Of a stretch of DNA of 11,916 nt, positions 5,989 through 11,916 are shown piece after piece. Origin of the DNA: Fusobacterium sp. (GTDB lineage Bacteria; Fusobacteriota; Fusobacteriia; Fusobacteriales; Fusobacteriaceae). The notes below the pieces were generated by a model. That model was not told the origin of the DNA. It was given only the letters and a program-made list of their open reading frames with translations, and did no database searches. Every line of letters begins with the position of its first letter. Position 1 is the first letter of the stretch. Position numbers and translations under genes: made by a program. The stretch is taken from positions 1-11,916 of the forward strand of contig DXWL01000047.1 in the NCBI GenBank assembly GCA_019416865.1, written 5' to 3'.

Positions 5989-8259
5989 ATGAAAGCAGTG
6001 AATAGATTAATAAAAGCAGGAGTTTTTCTCTGTTTTGTTGTTATTGTTTTAACTGCTGTAATATATATAAGATTTGATGCAAAAGGTGCAGAAAAAATTT
6101 TTGAGGACAGATACAGTGTATCTGTCCTTGATAATAAAGGAGAGATTATAGGAGTTCATCTTAATGAAGATGAACAGTGGCATTTAAAAAGTGTTGAGAA
6201 GATTCCAGATAAGCTTAAAACAGCTGTGATAACTTTTGAAGATAGAGATTACTGCTCACATCATGGAATAGATTTTTCAGCTGTAATAAGAGCTGTGAGA
6301 GATAATGTTTTTTATGGAAGAAGAACAGGGGCAAGTACTATTACAATGCAGACAGCTAAAGCACTGCAGCCTAAAAAAAGAAATATTTTTAATAAATACA
6401 TTGAGATGATTCAAGCTGTAAAAATGGAGAGATATTTTTCAAAAGAGGAAATAATGCTTATGTATCTTAACAATGCTCCTTATGGGGGAAATATTGTGGG
6501 ATATAAAACAGCTTCTTATATGTATTTCAGAAAAAATCCTCAAGAGCTTACATGGGCAGAGGCTTCTCTTCTTGCAGTACTTCCAAACTCTCCGGGACTT
6601 ATGAGTGTGGAAAAAAATAGAGAAAAGCTTATTTTAAAAAGAAACAGACTTCTTAATACTCTTTTTGAAAAAAATATCATTGATGAAAGACAATATAAAA
6701 TTTCAATAAAGGAGCCTATTCCTGAAAAAAGATACGGGTTTACATCTCTTGCATCTCATCTTGTAAGACGCCTTATAAATGAAAACAGCAATAAAATAAT
6801 AACAAGTACAATAGACAGTGAGATACAGGAAAAAGCAGAAAAAATTGTAAAAGATTATTCAGAATTTTTAAAAACTCAAGGGATAAATAATACAGCAGCA
6901 ATAATAATTGATAATAAAACAAAAGAGGTAAGAGGTTATATAGGTTCACAGGATTTTTATGATTTTAAAAATAATGGACAAGTTGACGGGATAACAGCTC
7001 TTCGTTCTCCCGGCTCTATACTTAAACCTTTTTTATATGCAAAAGCTATTGATAGGGGAATAATTGCTCCTCAATCAAAAATTCCTGATGTACCTCTTTA
7101 TTTTTCAAATTTCAGTCCTCAAAATGCCAATAAAAAATATTATGGAATGGTGGAGGCAAGAGATGCTCTTATAAAATCTCTTAATATTCCCTTTGTTACT
7201 TTATTGAAAGAATATGGAGAGGAAAAATTCTTTTTATTTTTAAAAGAGGCTTTGGAATTTGAAGATAATGAATATTCAAGATATGGGCTTTCTCTTATTC
7301 TTGGAACAAAAGAGTTTTCTGTTGAAAATATAGGAAAACTTTATTCAGGACTTGCTGATTATGGAAATTTTAAAAATCTTAAATACATAAAAAATGAAAA
7401 TAAAAAAGAGGAAGGGAAACCACTTATTTCAAAAGGTGCTTCTTATCTCACTCTTCAAACTATAAGAGAGCTGGAAAGACCAGGAATAGAAAAAATTTAC
7501 AGAGATAAAAATCCTGTGTCTTGGAAAACAGGAACAAGTCATGGAAGAAGGGACGGCTGGGCAGCAGGAGTTACACCAGAATGGACAGTTATTGTGTGGA
7601 CAGGAAATTTTACAGGAGGGGGAAATTCAAATCTTACTGGTGTATACACAGGGGGAAATCTTTTATTTAATCTTTTAAAAATTCTTCCTAAAAAAGAAAA
7701 GGAATTTAAAGAGCCTGATGACCTCGTGAAGATAAAAGTTGACAGAGAAACTGGATACAGACTTAAATATGATGTTCCTTACAAAGAGATACTGTATCCT
7801 GCTCAGGCGATGCCTTTAAAAGTATCCCCTTATTACAGAAAAATTTTTGTAAATGAAAAAGATGAAGAGATAGATTCAAGAGATAAAGATTTTTATAAGA
7901 GAAAAGAGAAGGTTATAATTTCCTATCCTATAGAGGTAATAAATTATTTCATAAAAGAAAATATTGATATTTCAGATATATTTAGTGAAAAATCTGTCCA
8001 AAAAACAATAAAATTTATTTATCCTACAGAAAATTTAAAAATAGTTATTCCAAAAGATTTTGATGGTGAAAAAAGTGTAATAATAAAAACAGCAAATCTT
8101 AAAAATCAAAATATTTATTGGTATATAAATAAAAAATATATTGGTACAGATAAAAACAGAGAAAAAAGTTTTAATCTGAAAGAGGGAAAATATGAAATAA
8201 TAATTGTAGGAGAAAAGGGAGAAAGTGCAAAGGTAAATTTTGAGGTTGTAAAAAAATAA
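5989..8259 (+). CDS. pbpC: Penicillin-binding protein 1C (bifunctional peptidoglycan synthase)
   Basis: The 756-residue inner-membrane enzyme polymerises lipid II and belongs to the class A PBPs. A single membrane segment lies at about 9-28. The GT51 transglycosylase domain follows, with catalytic Glu84 in EDRDYCSHHG, then GASTITMQTAK, and a MERYFSKEEI-MLMYLNNAPYGG segment. The transpeptidase domain has all three motifs: SILK with catalytic Ser343 and Lys346, SLN at 397-399, and KTGTS at 513-517. The C-terminal part from about 670 matches the BiPBP_C domain typical of PBP1C. The ATG is one base after the alpha-2-macroglobulin stop, with AGAGGT (5975-5980) inside the end of that gene, so translation is probably coupled. 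Pairing with alpha-2-macroglobulin is the known arrangement, interpreted as wall repair joined to protease trapping. E. coli PBP1C is mainly a transglycosylase; with all motifs intact here, transpeptidation cannot be ruled out. Confidence 0.95.
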   Translation: MKAVNRLIKAGVFLCFVVIVLTAVIYIRFDAKGAEKIFEDRYSVSVLDNKGEIIGVHLNEDEQWHLKSVEKIPDKLKTAVITFEDRDYCSHHGIDFSAVIRAVRDNVFYGRRTGASTITMQTAKALQPKKRNIFNKYIEMIQAVKMERYFSKEEIMLMYLNNAPYGGNIVGYKTASYMYFRKNPQELTWAEASLLAVLPNSPGLMSVEKNREKLILKRNRLLNTLFEKNIIDERQYKISIKEPIPEKRYGFTSLASHLVRRLINENSNKIITSTIDSEIQEKAEKIVKDYSEFLKTQGINNTAAIIIDNKTKEVRGYIGSQDFYDFKNNGQVDGITALRSPGSILKPFLYAKAIDRGIIAPQSKIPDVPLYFSNFSPQNANKKYYGMVEARDALIKSLNIPFVTLLKEYGEEKFFLFLKEALEFEDNEYSRYGLSLILGTKEFSVENIGKLYSGLADYGNFKNLKYIKNENKKEEGKPLISKGASYLTLQTIRELERPGIEKIYRDKNPVSWKTGTSHGRRDGWAAGVTPEWTVIVWTGNFTGGGNSNLTGVYTGGNLLFNLLKILPKKEKEFKEPDDLVKIKVDRETGYRLKYDVPYKEILYPAQAMPLKVSPYYRKIFVNEKDEEIDSRDKDFYKRKEKVIISYPIEVINYFIKENIDISDIFSEKSVQKTIKFIYPTENLKIVIPKDFDGEKSVIIKTANLKNQNIYWYINKKYIGTDKNREKSFNLKEGKYEIIIVGEKGESAKVNFEVVKK

Positions 8260-8292
8260 GAGAGCTTTAATTTTATTTTAATTTTTACAGAG

Positions 8293-8310
8293 TATAATTT
8301 TATAAAATTA
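8293..8310 (+). promoter_or_regulatory. Possible promoter -10 box and palindrome before the two-component system
   Basis: TATAAT (8293-8298) is a consensus -10 box 35 bp before the regulator's ATG. The -35 region is weak (TTTTAT at 8271-8276, 16 bp away), so an activator may be needed. A perfect 16-bp palindrome, TAATTTTATAAAATTA (8295-8310), overlaps the -10 box and the expected start site and could be an operator, although AT-rich palindromes are common here. No hairpin terminator is visible after pbpC, so read-through from pbpC is also possible. Confidence 0.4.
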
Positions 8311-8323
8311 AAAAGTGTGGAAA

Positions 8324-8326
8324 GGA
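8324..8326 (+). promoter_or_regulatory. Ribosome binding site deciding the response-regulator start
   Basis: AAAGGAAAA places GGA at 8324-8326, six bases before ATG 8333. That ATG begins MRILVAEDE, the standard N-terminus of the family. The upstream in-frame GTG at 8315 has no comparable site and would add six residues that the family lacks. Confidence 0.75.
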
Positions 8327-8332
8327 AAAATT

Positions 8333-9016
8333 ATGAGAATACTTGTTGCAGAAGATGAAAGAGATATGAATCGTATAATATGCAGAAAACTTAAGGCAGA
8401 GGGATATGGTGTAGATTCATGTTTTGATGGTGGTGAAACTCTTGACTATATAAATATGACTTCTTATGATTTAATACTTTTAGATATTATGATGCCTGTA
8501 AAAAATGGTTATGAGGTACTTAAAGAGATAAGAAAAAATGGAAATAAAACTCCTGTTTTATTTCTTACTGCTAAAGATACAGTTGAAGATAAGGTAAACG
8601 GACTTAATTTGGGAGCAGATGATTATATAGTAAAGCCTTTTCATTTTGAAGAACTTATGGCAAGAATCAGAGCAGTTATAAGGAGAAATTACGGAGAAAC
8701 AACTAATATTTTAAAAATTGCAGATCTTACTCTTAATACAGCTTCTCATTCAGTTCAAAGAGGAGGAAAAGATATAGAGCTTTCTGCCAAGGAATTTGCA
8801 ATTTTAGAATATATGATGCAGAATAAGGGGATTGTTCTTACCAGAGAAAAGCTGGAAGAACATATTTGGAATTATGACTATCAAGGAGCTTCCAATATGA
8901 TTGATGTCTATATTCGTTATATTAGGCTGAAAGTAGATAAAGATTTTGAAACTAAACTTATTCATACTGTAAGAGGTGTTGGATATGTGTTGAAAGAGAA
9001 GGAGAAAGGTGTATGA
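8333..9016 (+). CDS. OmpR/PhoB-family response regulator
   Basis: The 227-residue protein has a receiver domain (about 1-118) and a winged-helix DNA-binding domain (about 128-224). In the receiver the acidic pair is Glu7/Asp8, the phosphate-accepting aspartate is Asp51 in LLDIMMP, the switch threonine is Thr79 in FLTAKD, and the conserved lysine is Lys101 in VKPF. The C-terminal domain shows ELSAKEFAILEYM and ends with TVRGVGYVLK, typical of OmpR-type transcription factors. When phosphorylated by the kinase encoded next, it should dimerise and bind DNA repeats. The stop overlaps the kinase start as ATGA. Target genes cannot be read from the sequence. The neighbouring alpha-2-macroglobulin/pbpC operon and the PepSY gene are candidates by position only. 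Subfamily names such as CarR or ArlR cannot be assigned with confidence. Confidence 0.95.
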   Translation: MRILVAEDERDMNRIICRKLKAEGYGVDSCFDGGETLDYINMTSYDLILLDIMMPVKNGYEVLKEIRKNGNKTPVLFLTAKDTVEDKVNGLNLGADDYIVKPFHFEELMARIRAVIRRNYGETTNILKIADLTLNTASHSVQRGGKDIELSAKEFAILEYMMQNKGIVLTREKLEEHIWNYDYQGASNMIDVYIRYIRLKVDKDFETKLIHTVRGVGYVLKEKEKGV

Positions 9017-10362
9017 AATTTTTAACGATAAAGGGAAAAATAACTTTATGGTACACTTTTTTTATGGTGGTGATGGCTCTTTGTATTTTGGGAATAATTG
9101 GAGAATTTGCAGATAAAACAATTATTGCTGGGCATAAAAATATTTTGCTGGAAGTTGTAGAAGATGCTGCAGAAGATATAGAAGAAGGAGATTCTTTTGA
9201 TTTTTTTGAAGATGGCGTATATCTATTAAAATACGATAAGAATAAAAAATATATTGAGGGAATTATTCCGGAAAAATTTTCTGCTGAAATTATTTTGTCA
9301 GAGGGACATATTCAAACTGTAAAAAACAGCAATGAAATATTTTATGTATATGATAAAAAATCACATACAGAAAATGGAGAAATTTTTTGGATAAGAGGAG
9401 TTATTCCAAATGTAAAAACAGCACAGATGACAACTCTTATTGTGAGAGGAACTTTTATAGTTCTTCCGTTTCTTGTAATTTTATCTGCTGTGATAGGATA
9501 TATAATTACTAAAAGAGCCTTTGAGCCTGTAAAAAAGATTCAAGAAACAGCACAGAGTATTACAGACAGTGAAGAATTATCTTTGAGAATAGGGCTTCCA
9601 GAGGGAAAAGATGAGATTTCAAAGCTTGGGAAAACAATAGACAATATGCTCGAAAGATTAGAAAAAAGTTTTGAACAGGAAAAACAGTTTACCTCAGATG
9701 CTTCTCATGAATTGCGTACCCCTGTGGCTGTAATTATGGCAGAGAGTGATTATATTCTTCAGCATGGAACAGATTTTCAAGAGGCTAGAGAATCTATGGA
9801 GGTTATAAGCCGTCAGGCAGATAAGATGTCAAAACTTATAGAACAGCTTTTGTTTTTTGCAAGGGCAGAGCAGGGAAGGATAAATCTTAATTACAAGGAT
9901 ATAGATGTATCAAAAATTATAAAAGAGATAGCAGAGGAAAATAAAATAGAGGCTCAAAAGAAAAATATTTCAATAAAAATTAGCAATACTCTTCCTAAAG
10001 GAAAGAAATATTATCTTGATAGAGTGATGTTTTCCAGTGCTGTACAAAATGTTGTAAGAAATGCAGCTGTTTATGGAAAAGAAAATGGTTGGATTGAAAT
10101 AAATATTTTAGAGCAGAATGATTTTCTTGCAGTAAAAATAAAAGATAATGGAATAGGAATAAGCAGAGAAAATCTTAAAAAAATATGGGATAGATTTTTT
10201 CAAGGAGAGGAAGCAAGAACAGCACAGACCACAGGAAGTATGGGACTGGGACTTTCTATGGTAAAGTGGATTACTGAAAAACACGGAGGCTTTGCAGAGG
10301 CAGAGAGTGTTTTGGGAGAAGGAAGTATATTTACACTTTTTTTCCCAATAAATAAAAAATAA
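9013..10362 (+). CDS. Membrane sensor histidine kinase
   Basis: The 449-residue protein is the partner of the preceding regulator. Membrane segments lie at about 12-31 and 147-166, with an extracytoplasmic sensor loop of about 115 residues between them. The loop starts with a very acidic stretch: 11 Asp/Glu among residues 47-67. A HAMP linker follows (about 167-219). The HisKA domain has phosphorylated His232 in DASHELRTP. The ATPase domain has an N box (QNVVRNAA, Asn346 and Asn350), a G1 box (DNGIGI, 378-383) and a G2 box (GSMGLGLS, 408-415). All catalytic motifs are present. The ATG overlaps the regulator's TGA (ATGA), so the two are co-translated, with GGAG at 9001-9004 as ribosome binding site. 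The acidic loop recalls PhoQ-type sensors of cations or cationic peptides, but the ligand is unknown. The C-terminus ends at the usual point after the G2 box. Confidence 0.95.
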   Translation: MKFLTIKGKITLWYTFFMVVMALCILGIIGEFADKTIIAGHKNILLEVVEDAAEDIEEGDSFDFFEDGVYLLKYDKNKKYIEGIIPEKFSAEIILSEGHIQTVKNSNEIFYVYDKKSHTENGEIFWIRGVIPNVKTAQMTTLIVRGTFIVLPFLVILSAVIGYIITKRAFEPVKKIQETAQSITDSEELSLRIGLPEGKDEISKLGKTIDNMLERLEKSFEQEKQFTSDASHELRTPVAVIMAESDYILQHGTDFQEARESMEVISRQADKMSKLIEQLLFFARAEQGRINLNYKDIDVSKIIKEIAEENKIEAQKKNISIKISNTLPKGKKYYLDRVMFSSAVQNVVRNAAVYGKENGWIEINILEQNDFLAVKIKDNGIGISRENLKKIWDRFFQGEEARTAQTTGSMGLGLSMVKWITEKHGGFAEAESVLGEGSIFTLFFPINKK

Positions 10363-10377
10363 AAAAATTTTTATTTT
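10356..10377. terminator. Weak AT-only hairpin after the kinase gene
   Basis: Bases 10356-10365 and 10368-10377 are perfectly complementary, all A:T, and overlap the kinase stop codon. Without G:C pairs it would be a weak terminator. It may be symmetric noise in AT-rich DNA. If it does not stop transcription, the PepSY gene could be expressed with the two-component system. Confidence 0.25.
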
Positions 10378-10401
10378 AATCTTTCTTTCATAATTCATCT
10401 G

Positions 10402-10407
10402 TATAAT
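10402..10407 (+). promoter_or_regulatory. Possible -10 box of the PepSY gene
   Basis: A consensus TATAAT lies 39 bp before the ATG at 10447. No convincing -35 hexamer is found 16-19 bp upstream, which would suit an activator-dependent promoter. The regulator encoded just before is one candidate activator. A ribosome binding site, AAAGGAG (10434-10440), is six bases before the ATG. Confidence 0.4.
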
Positions 10408-10446
10408 AAAGGCATAATAGATAAAAGAAACAGAAAGGAGCGAATT

Positions 10447-10821
10447 ATGAAAAGAGTTGGAATATTAATAATGGGAATAATAATGATAGGGACATCTGTA
10501 TTTGCAGTTGACAGATTTGAATCTAAGAAGGAAAAAAAGGCTCGTGAGATTGAAACAAAGATGATGACAGAACAAGCAGAACAAAGAGGAGTAAGACTTA
10601 TAGGGCTTGAAAAAGCTAAAAATACAGCACTTAAAGCAGCAGGAGTAAATGAAAATGAAATAAAATATTATAAAATAAAGCTAGATCGTGAAGATGATGT
10701 AAATCCTGCTCTATATGTGTATGAAATAGAGTTTATTCACGAAGGTCTTGAATATGAATTTGAAATAAATGGGGAAAATAGTGAAATTTTGAAATCTGAT
10801 GTAGATTCATGGCTGGACTAA
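10447..10821 (+). CDS. Exported PepSY-domain small protein
   Basis: The 124-residue protein has a signal peptide with a likely cut after VFA (residue 20), giving a mature protein of about 104 residues in the periplasm. A highly charged helix-like segment (about 24-48, rich in Lys and Glu) precedes one PepSY domain (about 52-122). The domain shows the usual form: IGLEKAKNTALKAAGV, then a beta hairpin ending in YVYEIEF, EYEFEING and a closing EILKSD. PepSY domains are linked to inhibition of peptidases and to modulation of membrane sensors. The gene is 84 bp after a histidine kinase, an arrangement seen in other bacteria where small PepSY proteins sit beside two-component systems. It may act on that kinase or as an inhibitor protecting envelope proteins. 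That role is inferred; the domain call is firm. Confidence 0.85.
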   Translation: MKRVGILIMGIIMIGTSVFAVDRFESKKEKKAREIETKMMTEQAEQRGVRLIGLEKAKNTALKAAGVNENEIKYYKIKLDREDDVNPALYVYEIEFIHEGLEYEFEINGENSEILKSDVDSWLD

Positions 10822-10859
10822 AAAATTAATAAAAGTTCACAAAAGAATCATAAAAATGG

Positions 10860-10888
10860 TTGCAAAAAGCTGAAAAATATGATACAAT
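10860..10888 (+). promoter_or_regulatory. Strong promoter of rpmE
   Basis: TTGCAA (10860-10865) lies 17 bp before TACAAT (10883-10888), and TGA immediately before the -10 box makes an extended -10. Transcription should start near 10895, leaving a leader of about 39 nt. This is the best-formed promoter in the window, as expected for a ribosomal protein gene. Confidence 0.75.
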
Positions 10889-10933
10889 GCTTTGTGAATT
10901 TATAAGGTAATTATCGAAGGACGGTGAAACGGA

Positions 10934-11140
10934 ATGAAAAAAGGAATACATCCTGATTACAAAGTTGTAACAGTTGAATGTACTTGTGGAGAAAAATTCG
11001 AAACAAGATCTACATATGCAAAAGGTGACCTTAAAGTTGCTGTTTGTTCAAAATGTCATCCATTCTACACAGGAAAAGCTAAATTCTTAGATACAGCTGG
11101 TAGAGTTGACAAGTTCAACAAAAAATACAATATCAAATAA
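10934..11140 (+). CDS. rpmE: 50S ribosomal protein L31, zinc-binding (C+) type
   Basis: The 68-residue protein begins MKKGIHPDY, the L31 signature, and ends with the conserved GRVDKFNKKYNI. Cys16, Cys18, Cys38 and Cys41 (CTC and CSKC) form the zinc site of the C+ type, as in E. coli RpmE. L31 bridges the two ribosomal subunits. The ribosome binding site is unusual: the best match, GAAGGA (10916-10921), is 12 bases from the ATG, with only a weak CGGA adjacent. The gene is alone between its own promoter and a hairpin terminator. It is complete, with no frameshift. C+ L31 proteins can be replaced by a zinc-free paralogue under zinc limitation; no such paralogue is in this window. Confidence 0.98.
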   Translation: MKKGIHPDYKVVTVECTCGEKFETRSTYAKGDLKVAVCSKCHPFYTGKAKFLDTAGRVDKFNKKYNIK

Positions 11141-11141
11141 G

Positions 11142-11167
11142 AAACAGGACAAATGTCCTGTTTTTTT
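11142..11167 (+). terminator. Rho-independent terminator of rpmE
   Basis: AAACAGGACA (11142-11151) pairs perfectly with TGTCCTGTTT (11154-11163), and an unbroken T run reaches 11167. It begins one base after the rpmE stop codon. It also lies just before upp, so upp expression depends on leakage or a weak local promoter. Confidence 0.92.
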
Positions 11168-11184
11168 ATAAATAACAACAATTC

Positions 11185-11190
11185 AGGAGG
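11185..11190 (+). promoter_or_regulatory. Ribosome binding site deciding the upp start
   Basis: AGGAGG is seven bases before ATG 11198. The in-frame ATG at 11153 lies inside the rpmE terminator hairpin and would add 15 unfamiliar residues, so 11198 is the start. Confidence 0.9.
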
Positions 11191-11197
11191 CGAAGAA

Positions 11198-11824
11198 ATG
11201 GCAGTTGTAGAAATTAAACACCCTTTAATTGAGCATAAGCTTACTTACTTAAGAGATAAAAATACGGATACTAAAACATTCAGGGAAAATTTGAATGAGA
11301 TAGCGAAACTTATGATTTATGAAACAACAAAGGATTTAGAGCTTGAAGAAATTGAAGTTGAAACTCCGATTATGAAAACAAAAGCAGGGATTTTAAAAGA
11401 TAAGGCAGTGGCAATTGTGCCTATTTTAAGAGCAGGACTTGGAATGGTTGATGGAATTCTTTCTCTGATACCTACTGCAAAAGTTGGTCATATAGGAGTG
11501 TACAGAAATGAGGAAACTTTACAGCCTGTATACTATTACTGCAAACTTCCTGTAGATATTAAAGACAGAAAAGTTATATTAGTGGATCCTATGCTTGCAA
11601 CAGGAGGATCAGCAATCTATGCTATCGACTATCTAAAAGAAAGAGGAGTAAAAGATATTACATTTATGTGTTTAATATCAGCTCCTGAGGGAATAGCAAA
11701 AGTGCAGGAAGCTCATCCTGATGTACCTGTTTTCACAGCTAAAATAGATAAATATCTGAATGAACATGGATATATCGTTCCTGGACTTGGAGATTGTGGA
11801 GATAGAATTTTTGGAACTAAATAA
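11198..11824 (+). CDS. upp: Uracil phosphoribosyltransferase
   Basis: The 208-residue cytosolic enzyme joins uracil to PRPP to make UMP, the main step of uracil salvage. Its length is the usual one for the family. The N-terminus has the typical HPLIEHKLTYLRD. VAIVPILRAGLGMVDG (71-86) is the conserved substrate-proximal segment. VDPMLATGGSA (129-139) is the PRPP-binding loop. GYIVPGLGDCGDRIFG (191-206) is the uracil-binding C-terminal motif. All are intact. The gene follows the rpmE terminator; only a weak TATAAA near 11167, without a -35 box, is visible, so its promoter is unclear. No good hairpin terminator is seen before the insertion-sequence-like end downstream. Confidence 0.98.
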   Translation: MAVVEIKHPLIEHKLTYLRDKNTDTKTFRENLNEIAKLMIYETTKDLELEEIEVETPIMKTKAGILKDKAVAIVPILRAGLGMVDGILSLIPTAKVGHIGVYRNEETLQPVYYYCKLPVDIKDRKVILVDPMLATGGSAIYAIDYLKERGVKDITFMCLISAPEGIAKVQEAHPDVPVFTAKIDKYLNEHGYIVPGLGDCGDRIFGTK

Positions 11825-11842
11825 ATTCTGGTAATTAAAAAT

Positions 11843-11916
11843 GGGGCTGTTGCAAATTTGTAAAAATAAAATTCTCTAAGAAAAAATAGTTTCTATTTAT
11901 ATTGCTCACAGAAAGA
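11843..11916. mobile_element. Probable insertion-sequence terminus at the contig edge (partial)
   Basis: GGGGCTGTTGCAAATTTG (11843-11860) resembles the terminal inverted repeats of several insertion-sequence families, whose ends often read GGxxCTGTTGCAAA. It starts 18 bp after upp, and the sequence ends 74 bases later, before any transposase gene. Assemblies commonly break at multi-copy insertion sequences, which agrees. Without the element's other end or the transposase, the family and insertion duplication cannot be determined. Confidence 0.5.

Noticed and set aside
8315..8332. GTG start six codons upstream for the response regulator
   Set aside because: It lacks a ribosome binding site and adds MWKGKI before the canonical MRILVAEDE start. 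ATG 8333 has AAAGGA at the right distance.
10108..10398. Reverse-strand open frame opposite the kinase 3' end
   Set aside because: It overlaps the conserved ATPase domain codons and has no recognisable protein features.
11153..11197. Upstream ATG start for upp adding 15 residues
   Set aside because: The ATG lies within the rpmE terminator hairpin, the extra residues are not part of the family, and a perfect AGGAGG precedes ATG 11198.
1..11916. CRISPR array, tRNA or rRNA genes
   Set aside because: No regularly spaced identical repeats, cloverleaf-like segments or conserved rRNA sequence were seen on either strand.

Overview
The window is AT-rich DNA whose gene content, codon use and Gram-negative envelope genes suggest a member of the Fusobacteriota, most likely Fusobacterium or a close relative. 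This is inferred from protein style and low GC, not from a marker search. All supported genes lie on the + strand. The window looks like a whole draft contig. It begins with 28 bases of Illumina Nextera adapter (an artefact), and it ends about 74 bases into what looks like the terminal inverted repeat of an insertion sequence, a common place for an assembly to stop.

Layout. Bases 29-486 hold no credible protein gene but are not empty. They contain two diverged copies of a promoter-like block, each followed by a C/U-rich segment and a Rho-independent terminator, which reads as two tandem small-RNA candidates. A good promoter follows. At 487-1311 is a secreted flavodoxin-fold (quinone-reductase-like) protein with a short sequence resembling an ApbE flavinylation site just after its signal peptide. 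At 1383-5987 and 5989-8259 is the known bacterial pair of alpha-2-macroglobulin lipoprotein (thioester CVEQ intact) and penicillin-binding protein 1C (all catalytic motifs intact), one base apart. At 8333-9016 and 9013-10362 are an OmpR-family response regulator and its histidine kinase, overlapping by ATGA. At 10447-10821 is a small exported PepSY-domain protein. At 10934-11140 is rpmE (zinc-binding ribosomal protein L31) with a strong promoter and a perfect hairpin terminator. At 11198-11824 is upp (uracil phosphoribosyltransferase).

How the genes may work together. The alpha-2-macroglobulin and PBP1C pair is understood as an envelope defence and repair unit: the first traps invading proteases after wall damage and the second rebuilds peptidoglycan. 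The two-component system and the PepSY protein directly downstream, with an unusually acidic stretch in the kinase sensor domain, make an envelope-sensing module a reasonable inference. The upstream small-RNA candidates carry anti-Shine-Dalgarno-like 5' segments and could act post-transcriptionally on envelope genes. No experimental link between these parts can be read from sequence alone. rpmE and upp are housekeeping genes.
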